From NCBI GenBank assembly GCA_026991065.1, contig JALXCG010000845.1, positions 1 to 10,290 on the forward strand: a stretch of 10,290 nt of DNA, given 5' to 3'. Both the position numbers and the translations under genes were made by a program. The notes under the pieces are model-generated. The model was not told the DNA's origin and searched no databases. It was given only the letters and a program-made list of their open reading frames with translations. Numbering within the stretch: the first letter of the stretch is position 1; every line of letters begins with the position of its first letter. This DNA is from JALXCG01 sp026991065 [NCBI: Gemmatimonadota bacterium] (lineage in GTDB: Bacteria; GCA-2686955). Below, one piece after another: positions 1 through 5,057 of this stretch.

Positions 1-344
1 TCTACTACAGCATCGGAAACGCCGCAAAACTGGTCGGTGTCAAGCCTTCCGTGTTGCGCTATTGGGAGACTGAGTTCCCTTTCCTGCGGCCGCGCAAGAA
101 CAAGGCAGGCAATCGCGTCTACCGTCCGGCCGACCTCAAGCGTTTGCTCCTGGTGCGCCGCCTCCTGCACGACGAGGGCTACACCATCGCCGGGGCGAAG
201 AAGCGTCTGGAGGGAGCGGGGGAATCGGAGCAACTCAGTCTTTGGGTTGAGCGCCAGAGTGCCGAGGCGGTGCTCGATTCGATTCGGGGAGACGTACGTG
301 TTCTGCTGGCACTGCTGGAACGGGGGGCGGTAGACCCCGCTTGA
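1..344 (+). CDS. MerR-family helix-turn-helix regulator, 5' end missing
   Basis: The reading frame enters the window open (first full codon at 3) and ends at TGA 342-344, so the N-terminus lies outside. The visible start reads YYSIGNAAKLVGVKPSVLRY, followed by WETEFPFL. This is the MerR winged-helix pattern: recognition helix, then the R-Y-W-E segment and an N-R-x-Y wing (NRVYRPADL). The body continues with LLVRRLLHDEGYTIAGAKKRL, typical of the short MerR-like proteins encoded next to ihfA and before a tRNA-Pro in many proteobacteria. The C-terminal part is a short helical tail without an obvious ligand or metal site, so no inducer can be named. A gene order pheT-ihfA-merR-tRNA-Pro upstream is likely but not visible. 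The family is clear; the regulon is unknown. Confidence 0.88.
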   Translation, partial: YYSIGNAAKLVGVKPSVLRYWETEFPFLRPRKNKAGNRVYRPADLKRLLLVRRLLHDEGYTIAGAKKRLEGAGESEQLSLWVERQSAEAVLDSIRGDVRVLLALLERGAVDPA

Positions 345-384
345 ATCTACGGCGGCGAAATGCGCGGGAAATCCGGGCTGGGGC

Positions 385-413
385 TTGACGGGAGGCTCCA
401 GACTGGCTAGATT
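385..413 (+). promoter_or_regulatory. sigma70-type promoter of tRNA-Pro(GGG)
   Basis: A -35 box TTGACG (385-390) and a -10 box TAGATT (408-413) are separated by 17 bases. The expected transcript start near 420 lies only a few bases before the mature tRNA at 423. The discriminator (ACGCGACG) is G/C-rich, as is common at stable RNA promoters under growth-rate control. Confidence 0.8.
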
Positions 414-422
414 ACGCGACGT

Positions 423-499
423 CGGGGTGTGGCGCAGCCCGGTAGCGCACCCGTCTGGGGGGCGGGTGGTCGCTGGTTCAAATCCAGTCGCCCCGACCA
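423..499 (+). tRNA. tRNA-Pro, anticodon GGG
   Basis: This is a complete 77-nt cloverleaf. The acceptor arms CGGGGTG and CGCCCCG pair with one G-U. The D stem is GCGC/GCGC and the anticodon stem CCCGT/GCGGG. The loop CTGGGGG gives anticodon GGG (reads CCC, and CCU by wobble). The T arm has TTCAAAT. Discriminator A and CCA (497-499) are encoded. The C1-G72 pair with A73 is characteristic of bacterial tRNA-Pro. Confidence 0.97.
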
Positions 500-505
500 T
501 GCTTG

Positions 506-545
506 TCCGCCCGGTTGGTTTCTCCAGCCGGGCGGATCTGTTTTT
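506..545 (+). terminator. intrinsic terminator after tRNA-Pro(GGG)
   Basis: The stem TCCGCCCGG (506-514) pairs perfectly with CCGGGCGGA (528-536). It extends inward by TTGG/CCAG to 13 bp with a 5-base loop TTTCT. The tail TCTGTTTTT (537-545) supplies the U tract. It begins 7 bases after the tRNA CCA end. The glycosyltransferase downstream therefore needs read-through or its own weak promoter. Confidence 0.88.
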
Positions 546-588
546 GCGCCGGACCTGCTTCCAGGTTCCAGAGAGGGAGCGATCGCGG

Positions 589-1239
589 ATGCGTCCAATC
601 CTGATCTTGATCCCGGCTTTCAATGCCGCGAAGTACCTTGGTGCGGTCTTGCAGAAATGCCCGTACCCCGTATTGGTGATCGACGATGGCTCGACCGATG
701 CCACCGCTGCGGTTGCGCGTCAGTACGGTGCCCGGGTTCTGCGCCACGATCGCAATCGAGGCAAGGGCGCTGCTCTGCGCAGTGGCTTTCAGGCGGCACT
801 CAAGAGCGGGGCAAGCGCGGTGATCACGCTCGATGCCGATGGCCAGCATGAACCTCGGTTCATTCCGGAGTTTCTCCTGGAGGCGGAGCGGACCACCGCC
901 GCTGTCCTGGTCGGGGTACGGCAACGCAGTGCCATGCCCTGGGCCCGGCGGTTAAGCAACAGCGTAACTTCGGCAATCCTCAGTTGGTGCACCGGCGAGC
1001 GGATTCCCGACAGTCAGTGCGGTTACCGCTACATTCATTCCAGCGTGTTGGAGGCTGTTGAGTTGCGCAGCGATCGCTACCAGGCGGAGTCTGAGTTTCT
1101 TCTTCGCGCGGTTCGACTCGGATTCGGTATCGGCGCGGTTCCGATCTCGACAGTTTACGCTGGGGAATCCAGCCACATTCGTCACTTACGGGATACCTGG
1201 AATTTTGTACAGCTTGTCGTAAGAAGCCGATTCTGGTAG
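589..1239 (+). CDS. family 2 glycosyltransferase (dolichol-phosphate mannosyltransferase-like)
   Basis: This 216-residue protein is a cytoplasmic GT-A sugar transferase. It would move a sugar from a nucleotide donor to a lipid or glycan acceptor; the substrate cannot be told. Residues 4-12 (ILILIPAFN) form the first Rossmann strand. D32-D33-G-S-T-D37 binds the nucleotide, D82-A-D84 is the metal-binding DxD in LDADGQH, and DSQCGYRY (141-148) is the acceptor-side motif. The C-terminal TVYAGESSHIRHLRDT pattern is typical of soluble GT2 proteins of this size. There is no membrane segment, unlike full polyprenyl-phosphate transferases. ATG 589 is preferred because GAGGGAG (573-579) lies 9 bases upstream. 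The frame is open further back, but that part runs through the tRNA and its terminator and cannot be coding. pcm starts 53 bases downstream. No promoter is seen between terminator and gene. Confidence 0.9.
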   Translation: MRPILILIPAFNAAKYLGAVLQKCPYPVLVIDDGSTDATAAVARQYGARVLRHDRNRGKGAALRSGFQAALKSGASAVITLDADGQHEPRFIPEFLLEAERTTAAVLVGVRQRSAMPWARRLSNSVTSAILSWCTGERIPDSQCGYRYIHSSVLEAVELRSDRYQAESEFLLRAVRLGFGIGAVPISTVYAGESSHIRHLRDTWNFVQLVVRSRFW

Positions 1240-1292
1240 CCTGTCCGGCCTGAGAGCACTGTTGGTCAACAACTTCGGAGGTCTCCTTCGGA

Positions 1293-1982
1293 ATGGCGAG
1301 TGGAGAGTCGGTGTCCGCGCTACATTCCTACAATCGAACGGATGGCTGGAGCGGACGCCGCGAACGGCTGGTCACGGAACTCCGTGAGCGCCGCCTTTGT
1401 AGCGGCATTGTACTGAGTGCCTTTCGCCGCGTGCCGCGGCATCTTTTTGTGGATTCAGCCTTGGCGGACTCGGCCTACGAAATGCGCTCGCTGCCCATTG
1501 GATGTGGCCAGACCATCTCCAATCCCGCGATGCAGGCGCGGATGACCGCCTTGATTGAACCGCGATCGACCGATCGCATTCTCGAGGTTGGAACCGGCTC
1601 CGGCTACCAGACGGCGATCCTGGCCGAAGTCGCGGCCTGGGTATTGACCATCGAGATGCACGCTACGCTGGCAAACAACGCCCGTTCGCGGCTGGATTCG
1701 CTGGGCTACAAGAACATTCTTTTCCGCACGGGTGACGGCGTCGTTGGCTGGCGTGAAGCTGCTCCTTTTGCCGCGATTGTAGTGACGGCCGGTGCGCCGC
1801 GTCTTCCCGCAGGGTTGCTGCCACAACTTGCCGATGGCGGACGCCTGGTGTGTCCCGTGGGAGATGCGGAGGAGCAGAAGCTGATTGTTGTGCGCCGTTG
1901 CGGCGATCGTTACGAAAAGCAGTCGCTGGATGCGTGCCGTTTCGTTCCCCTGACCGGGGAGGAGGGCTGGTTCGAGCCGTGA
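1293..1982 (+). CDS. pcm: protein-L-isoaspartate O-methyltransferase
   Basis: This enzyme uses S-adenosylmethionine to methylate L-isoaspartyl residues in damaged proteins, starting their repair in the cytoplasm. The 229-residue product has the family signatures in order. VPRHLFVDSALADSAYE and LPIGCGQTISNPAMQARM form the substrate-side segment. ILEVGTGSGYQTAILAEVA is SAM motif I. TGDGVVGW precedes APFAAIVVTAGAP (motif II). LLPQLADGGRLVCPVG is motif III. It carries about 20 residues more at the N-terminus than the roughly 208-residue enterobacterial enzyme. ATG 1293 has a strong Shine-Dalgarno GGAGGT (1277-1282) 10 bases upstream. It is probably co-transcribed with the glycosyltransferase 53 bases upstream. 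The usual partners surE or an nlpD-like gene are not adjacent. The 176 bases between it and tRNA-Pro(CGG) hold only a candidate promoter. Confidence 0.94.
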   Translation: MASGESVSALHSYNRTDGWSGRRERLVTELRERRLCSGIVLSAFRRVPRHLFVDSALADSAYEMRSLPIGCGQTISNPAMQARMTALIEPRSTDRILEVGTGSGYQTAILAEVAAWVLTIEMHATLANNARSRLDSLGYKNILFRTGDGVVGWREAAPFAAIVVTAGAPRLPAGLLPQLADGGRLVCPVGDAEEQKLIVVRRCGDRYEKQSLDACRFVPLTGEEGWFEP

Positions 1983-2051
1983 TTGCGCTCGGCGCCAACG
2001 GGGCTCCCGCTTGCTCTCCACCATCTTCTGCCTTCGAATTGGATTCTTCTC

Positions 2052-2081
2052 TTGAACTCCACCTGGGAGTCCGTGTAAGTT
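2052..2081 (+). promoter_or_regulatory. candidate sigma70 promoter for tRNA-Pro(CGG)
   Basis: TTGAAC (2052-2057) and TAAGTT (2076-2081) are 18 bases apart. This would start transcription near 2088 and give a leader of about 70 nt to be trimmed before the tRNA. An inverted repeat, ACTCC (2056-2060) and GGAGT (2066-2070), sits in the spacer. The match is moderate and no better pair is closer to the tRNA. Read-through from pcm is an alternative. Confidence 0.35.
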
Positions 2082-2158
2082 GCCCTTTCTCGATCGGGTC
2101 TCGTTTGTCCCCTCACCGAATGACGAAGGTTTGGGGCAGCAGTCCGTCGAAAGAGAAT

Positions 2159-2235
<77 letters not shown>

Positions 2236-2243
2236 CTTTTCTG

Positions 2244-2285
2244 AAACGGCGCGGAGTCATCGACTCCGCGCCGTTTGTGTTGTTC
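2244..2285 (+). terminator. intrinsic terminator after tRNA-Pro(CGG)
   Basis: A perfect 15-bp stem (2244-2258 with 2262-2276), including the GC block CGGCGCGGAGTC/GACTCCGCGCCG, closes on a 3-base loop ATC. The tail TTTGTGTTGTT is U-rich but interrupted. The hairpin starts 8 bases after the tRNA end. The strong stem makes termination likely despite the imperfect tail. Confidence 0.8.
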
Positions 2286-2338
2286 CGGCTTTCTTGCCAA
2301 CTCCCGCCGCGAAACAACGGCTTTGGTAAGAAAGCCGG
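2285..2338 (+). promoter_or_regulatory. long stem-loop in the apt leader
   Basis: CCGGCTTTCTTGCCAA (2285-2300) pairs with TTGGTAAGAAAGCCGG (2323-2338). That is 16 bp with a single G-U, around a 22-base loop holding a small inner GCCG/CGGC stem (2306-2309, 2318-2321). It abuts the tRNA terminator and ends 35 bases before the apt start codon. No T tract follows, so it is not a simple intrinsic terminator. It may be a leader structure controlling apt, an mRNA stabiliser or a small inverted-repeat element. No known riboswitch pattern is recognised. Confidence 0.6.
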
Positions 2339-2373
2339 GTGAATTCAGAGATCCCTCATGATGGAGGTCGACG

Positions 2374-2913
2374 GTGGAAAATCGTCTGCGCGCCGCGATT
2401 CGAGATGTTCCTGATTTTCCGAAGCCGGGCATTGTTTTCAAGGATATTTCCCCGATACTTGGGGATCCGGGGCTTCTCTCCGGGGCGATTTACGAGTTGT
2501 CGCGGCGGATCCTGGAGGCGGCCGGAGATGAGGGGGTTTCCCACATCGTCGGGGTGGAGTCACGCGGGTTCATTTTCGGGGCCGCGGTGGCGCATGAGTT
2601 GGGAATTGGCTTTGTTCCAGTGCGCAAGCCAGGAAAACTGCCTTGGCGAACGCACCGAGTTGAATACTCCCTTGAGTACGGTAGCGATGCCCTGGAGATT
2701 CATCAGGATGCTTTTCCCGAGGGCGCAAGGGTGGCCTTGGTGGATGATCTCTTGGCGACGGGTGGGACTGCCGCCGCTGCGGCGCAACTTGTACAGAGGC
2801 TTGATGCGCTTCTGCTTGGAGCGTTTTTTGTGATCGAACTCGGCTGGCTGAATGGCGCCGAAAAGATGCGGGACGTCCCCGTGCAGAGTCTGGTTTGCTA
2901 CGCGACAGCGTGA
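2374..2913 (+). CDS. apt: adenine phosphoribosyltransferase
   Basis: This cytoplasmic salvage enzyme makes AMP from adenine and phosphoribosyl pyrophosphate. The 179-residue length matches the family (about 180). DVPDFPKPGIVFKDISPIL (11-29) is the conserved N-terminal segment. VESRGFIFGAAVA (61-73) and RKPGKLPW (84-91) are the flexible-loop region, and YSLEYG (98-103) is typical. VALVDDLLATGGTAAAAAQL (120-139) is the PRPP-binding loop with the two acidic residues D123-D124. The start is GTG 2374, with Shine-Dalgarno GGAGGT (2363-2368) 5 bases upstream; the protein begins MENRLRAAIR. No clear promoter precedes it. Two hairpins (2244-2276 and 2285-2338) lie upstream, so expression may depend on read-through or leader control. 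tRNA-Arg follows 125 bases downstream with its own promoter. Confidence 0.96.
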   Translation: MENRLRAAIRDVPDFPKPGIVFKDISPILGDPGLLSGAIYELSRRILEAAGDEGVSHIVGVESRGFIFGAAVAHELGIGFVPVRKPGKLPWRTHRVEYSLEYGSDALEIHQDAFPEGARVALVDDLLATGGTAAAAAQLVQRLDALLLGAFFVIELGWLNGAEKMRDVPVQSLVCYATA

Positions 2914-2987
2914 ACCCTAATCAGAACCGTGCTCTCCATTTGACCCGCCTGAACAGCCATCGAGTGGAATTCGTCGTGCGGGGATGG

Positions 2988-3026
2988 TTGCACGCAGCAA
3001 AGAGACTCCGCTATAGTCCCGGAGTC
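2988..3026 (+). promoter_or_regulatory. promoter of tRNA-Arg(CCT) with palindrome around the -10 box
   Basis: TTGCAC (2988-2993) and TATAGT (3012-3017) are 18 bases apart, a good sigma70 promoter with an expected start near 3024. A perfect 7-bp inverted repeat, GACTCCG (3004-3010) and CGGAGTC (3020-3026), encloses the -10 box with a 9-base centre. It could be an operator. In the nascent RNA only the right arm would be present, so action at DNA level is more likely than an RNA hairpin. Confidence 0.72.
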
Positions 3027-3038
3027 CTGCGACATTTG

Positions 3039-3115
3039 GCCCCTGTAGCTCAGGTGGATAGAGCAGAGGTTTCCTAAACCTTGTGCCGGGGGTTCGAGTC
3101 CTCCCAGGGGCACCA
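3039..3115 (+). tRNA. tRNA-Arg, anticodon CCT
   Basis: This is a complete 77-nt cloverleaf. The acceptor GCCCCTG pairs with CAGGGGC, and the D stem is GCTC/GAGC. The anticodon stem GAGGT/ACCTT encloses loop TTCCTAA, giving anticodon CCT (reads the rare codon AGG). The T arm is GGGGG/CCTCC with TTCGAGT. A73 and CCA (3113-3115) are encoded. The D loop carries the A20 expected for bacterial tRNA-Arg. Confidence 0.97.
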
Positions 3116-3124
3116 TCTGGATCA

Positions 3125-3143
3125 CACCAGCATGGAGCTGGTG
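3125..3143 (+). other. small hairpin between tRNA-Arg and the beta-barrel gene
   Basis: CACCAGC (3125-3131) and GCTGGTG (3137-3143) form a 7-bp stem with a 5-base loop. The bases after it (CCGTGTTCATTC) contain no real T tract, so it is at best a weak terminator or attenuator. Otherwise it could be a processing or stability element on a joint tRNA-mRNA transcript. Confidence 0.4.
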
Positions 3144-3173
3144 CCGTGTTCATTCATAGAGGAGCGGAGCCTC

Positions 3174-4052
3174 ATGATTTCAAGGGGAATCCCCAGTGTC
3201 ATTGTTGCGATTGCTGTGGTCGCCGGTACGGCATCCGCCGAATCGATCGCAGGGCGTTATAGCTTTGGCCTGTACGGCGGTCAGTCGACCGCGGACCTCG
3301 CTGAACTCAACGATTTCTTCGAGTTCTTCAACGAGAATGCCGGTATTCGTGCCAATCGCTTGCAGGAATACGACAAGTTCGACAATGGCCCAAGCGCTAA
3401 CGCTGACATTCGTTACGGCTTCACCGAGAATGTCCTCTTCGGTCTGAGTATCGGCTACAGTGAGTTTTCCGTGGATGTGCACCAGGACTGGCCGGCCATC
3501 GACGCGGACAACATCATCATCATCGGGCTTGACCGGACGGTCACAGTGCGCACTGTGCCGATCGTGGTTTCCGCCTACTATTCACAGCCGGTTATTCCGA
3601 ATCTGCGGGTTACGGCTGGAGCGGGGATCGGAGTGTGGGGAACCGAACTTCTCTCCGAGTCGAATCACGTTTTTTCCCAAGATGATCTGCAGTATCAGGG
3701 CGAGCTAGAGTTTGGCCAGGACCCCTTCGAATCCGGTAATCGGAGTTGGACCGGAAGGGAAGTCGGCTATCAACTTAGCCTCGGCGGCGAGTACTTTCTG
3801 ACCGATCACCTGGTGGTTGCGGGTGAAGGGATCTATCGTTTCATCGAAGTTCCCGAAGTCACCAATCCCCTCGAAGAACCATTCGAAGGGTACGAGGTCT
3901 TCGACGGAGCCGATCAGGATATCCCGTTTGGCTCATATACCTACTACATGGGTGATGGACAGCCTCGACGGACCCTCTCCCCGACCGGAAAACCGATCGC
4001 GTTGGATCTAAGTGGAGCCACGCTTAGCCTTGGGCTCAGAGTATACTTCTAG
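3174..4052 (+). CDS. outer-membrane beta-barrel protein with signal peptide
   Basis: This 292-residue protein begins with a clear Sec signal peptide. R4 is followed by the hydrophobic run 6-18, then A20-S-A22 before E23 as the signal peptidase I site. The mature part shows alternating amphipathic strands (RYSFGLYGG, NVLFGLSIGYSEFSV, TVRTVPIVVSAYYS, LRVTAGAGIGVWG, GYQLSLGGEYFL, LVVAGEGIYRFIEV) separated by acidic, Gly/Asp-rich loops. It ends SLGLRVYF, where the final Phe is the usual Bam-complex recognition signal for outer-membrane barrels. Function is unknown: no enzyme or OmpA peptidoglycan-binding motif is visible. ATG 3174 has Shine-Dalgarno AGAGGAG (3158-3164) 9 bases upstream. The frame is open further back, but that part lies inside tRNA-Arg. 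No promoter is seen between the tRNA and this gene, so it may be transcribed from the tRNA promoter. Confidence 0.88.
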   Translation: MISRGIPSVIVAIAVVAGTASAESIAGRYSFGLYGGQSTADLAELNDFFEFFNENAGIRANRLQEYDKFDNGPSANADIRYGFTENVLFGLSIGYSEFSVDVHQDWPAIDADNIIIIGLDRTVTVRTVPIVVSAYYSQPVIPNLRVTAGAGIGVWGTELLSESNHVFSQDDLQYQGELEFGQDPFESGNRSWTGREVGYQLSLGGEYFLTDHLVVAGEGIYRFIEVPEVTNPLEEPFEGYEVFDGADQDIPFGSYTYYMGDGQPRRTLSPTGKPIALDLSGATLSLGLRVYF

Positions 4053-4085
4053 AAAAATTGCGCGATCGTTGCGGCGCGATCCATG

Positions 4086-4111
4086 GCGGGCTCCGCCAGC
4101 CGGAGTCCCGC
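4086..4111 (+). other. GC-rich hairpin downstream of the beta-barrel gene
   Basis: GCGGGCTCCG (4086-4095) pairs with CGGAG (4101-4105) and CCCGC (4107-4111): 10 bp with one bulged T (4106) and loop CCAGC. The base after the stem is G, and no T tract follows. It is probably a 3'-end stabiliser or Rho-associated end of the beta-barrel transcript rather than a classical intrinsic terminator. Confidence 0.45.
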
Positions 4112-4142
4112 GAAGAGTGGGGAGGGGCTGCGCTTCGAGAGA

Positions 4143-4160
4143 GCACGCAATGCACGCAAT
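4143..4160 (+). repeat. tandem direct repeat upstream of the RsbW-like operon
   Basis: Two perfect, directly adjacent copies of GCACGCAAT occupy 4143-4151 and 4152-4160. They lie where a -35 element or activator site would be for the TATAAG at 4168-4173. The 9-base period is slightly less than one helical turn. A regulator-binding role is inferred from position only. Confidence 0.65.
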
Positions 4161-4163
4161 GTT

Positions 4164-4180
4164 GCTCTATAAGGTAGAGC
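4164..4180 (+). promoter_or_regulatory. candidate operator/-10 region of the RsbW-like operon
   Basis: GCTCTA (4164-4169) and TAGAGC (4175-4180) form a perfect 6-bp inverted repeat with a 5-base centre. It overlaps a -10-like TATAAG (4168-4173). A partial copy of the right arm, TAGAG, follows at 4181-4185. No good -35 box lies 16-18 bases upstream; the tandem repeat sits there instead. This would suit an activator-dependent promoter. Confidence 0.4.
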
Positions 4181-4242
4181 TAGAGTCGTTCTCCCTCACG
4201 TAACCAATGAAGAATCCCGCGAAGCCAGCGGAAGGACAGGCG

Positions 4243-4701
4243 ATGGATGCATCGTGGTCGGCGCGCTTTCGATCAGGTGCCAAGGTCACTCGCGAGGCGG
4301 ATCGGGCGCTGGTTGCGGTGTTGGACTCGTGGCCCTTGGGCGCTGAGACCGCCCACCGAGTCCAGTTGGTGGTGTCGGAACTGGTTAGCAATGCATCTGA
4401 GCATGGTTATGAGGGCCGGGAGCAGGGAGAGATCGCAGTTGATGTGCGATTGACTCCGCTGACTGTGCAGATCGTCGTCGAAGACCAGGGGCGAGGACTC
4501 AGTCAGACACATCCCGCCGCTCTTCCGGAGGACCCCAGTGCAGCTCGTGGGCGAGGCCTCTACATCGTTCAGCAACTCTCCGAAGTGTGCGTCGTCAAAG
4601 AGGGAAGTGCCGGCGGGACCAGGGTCGAGGTCGAGATCGCCCGAACCGGCAGCGATGCTGAGCGACAGGGGGATGAGAATTGGCCGCCCCACACATTCTG
4701 A
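4243..4701 (+). CDS. RsbW/SpoIIAB-like ATPase (anti-sigma or serine kinase type)
   Basis: This protein of about 152 residues has a GHKL ATPase fold of the HATPase_c_2 type. Known members are serine kinases or anti-sigma factors in partner-switching systems. The N box is SELVSNASEHGY (45-56; E46, N50 and H54 contact Mg-ATP). The G1 box is VEDQGRGL (79-86), and the G2 box is RGRGLYIVQQLS (102-113). The end GGTRVEVEI is the usual last strand. I chose ATG 4243 because GGAAGGA (4230-4236) lies 6 bases upstream. The in-frame ATG 4207 would add 12 residues but has no ribosome binding site. The gene overlaps the receiver gene by 22 bases. No sigma factor, STAS anti-anti-sigma or PP2C phosphatase gene lies in the window, so the partner is unknown. 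It could also phosphorylate, or be sequestered by, the receiver. Confidence 0.85.
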   Translation: MDASWSARFRSGAKVTREADRALVAVLDSWPLGAETAHRVQLVVSELVSNASEHGYEGREQGEIAVDVRLTPLTVQIVVEDQGRGLSQTHPAALPEDPSAARGRGLYIVQQLSEVCVVKEGSAGGTRVEVEIARTGSDAERQGDENWPPHTF

Positions 4702-5057
4702 TTGTCGATGATGAAGAGGCAATCCTCGACATGCTGGTCGACGTCCTCTCGATTTTGGGCTACAAGTCGACCGGCGTTCAATCTGCCGAACAAGCGCTGG
4801 CGGTTTGTGCTTCCACGACCATCGACCTTGTGATCACAGATGTAGTCATGCCGGGAATGAGCGGTTTGGAGCTGCTGCGAACTCTCAAGCAGGAACGATC
4901 CACCCTTCCGGTTGTGATCATTGCAGCGTTCTCGGCTCCCGAGGAGGTTCGTGAGATGTTGGCGCTTGGAGCTGCCGGGGTTTTGTCGAAGCCCTTTGAG
5001 ATCAGCGAAATAGAGCCTCTTCTTGGGCGTTTGCTGAGTACGGTTCCGGGTGCCTAG
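4680..5057 (+). CDS. stand-alone response-regulator receiver (CheY-like)
   Basis: The 125 residues are a single receiver domain with no output domain. HILIVDDEE gives the acidic pair D10-D11. D54 in LVITDVVMPGMSG is the phosphoacceptor, and K104-P105 in GVLSKPF is the conserved Lys. The position normally held by Thr/Ser (six residues after P77) is A82 (PVVIIAAFS), so phosphorylation-coupled switching may be altered. The TTG start at 4680 has Shine-Dalgarno AGGGGGA (4667-4673) 6 bases upstream. It lies inside the end of the ATPase gene, indicating translational coupling. The stop at 5055-5057 overlaps the GTG of the metallohydrolase. No histidine kinase is adjacent. It may act by protein contact, possibly with the RsbW-like ATPase. 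Confidence 0.9.
   Translation: MAAPHILIVDDEEAILDMLVDVLSILGYKSTGVQSAEQALAVCASTTIDLVITDVVMPGMSGLELLRTLKQERSTLPVVIIAAFSAPEEVREMLALGAAGVLSKPFEISEIEPLLGRLLSTVPGA

Noticed and set aside
385-588. Upstream extension of the glycosyltransferase frame to a TTG at 385
   Set aside because: It runs through the tRNA-Pro promoter, the tRNA and its terminator. ATG 589 has a good ribosome binding site and gives the family-typical N-terminus.
2285-2373. Purine riboswitch in the apt leader
   Set aside because: The structure is one long hairpin. The three-way junction and the conserved loop bases of the purine riboswitch are not seen.
4151-4167. Sigma54-type promoter (CACG...TTGC) upstream of the RsbW-like operon
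   Set aside because: The -24 GG is TG, and the gap between the two halves is one base too long. Sigma54 spacing is strict.
4207-4242. Alternative start of the RsbW-like ATPase at ATG 4207
   Set aside because: No purine-rich ribosome binding site precedes it (CTCCCTCACGTAACCA), whereas ATG 4243 has GGAAGGA at good spacing. It cannot be fully excluded.
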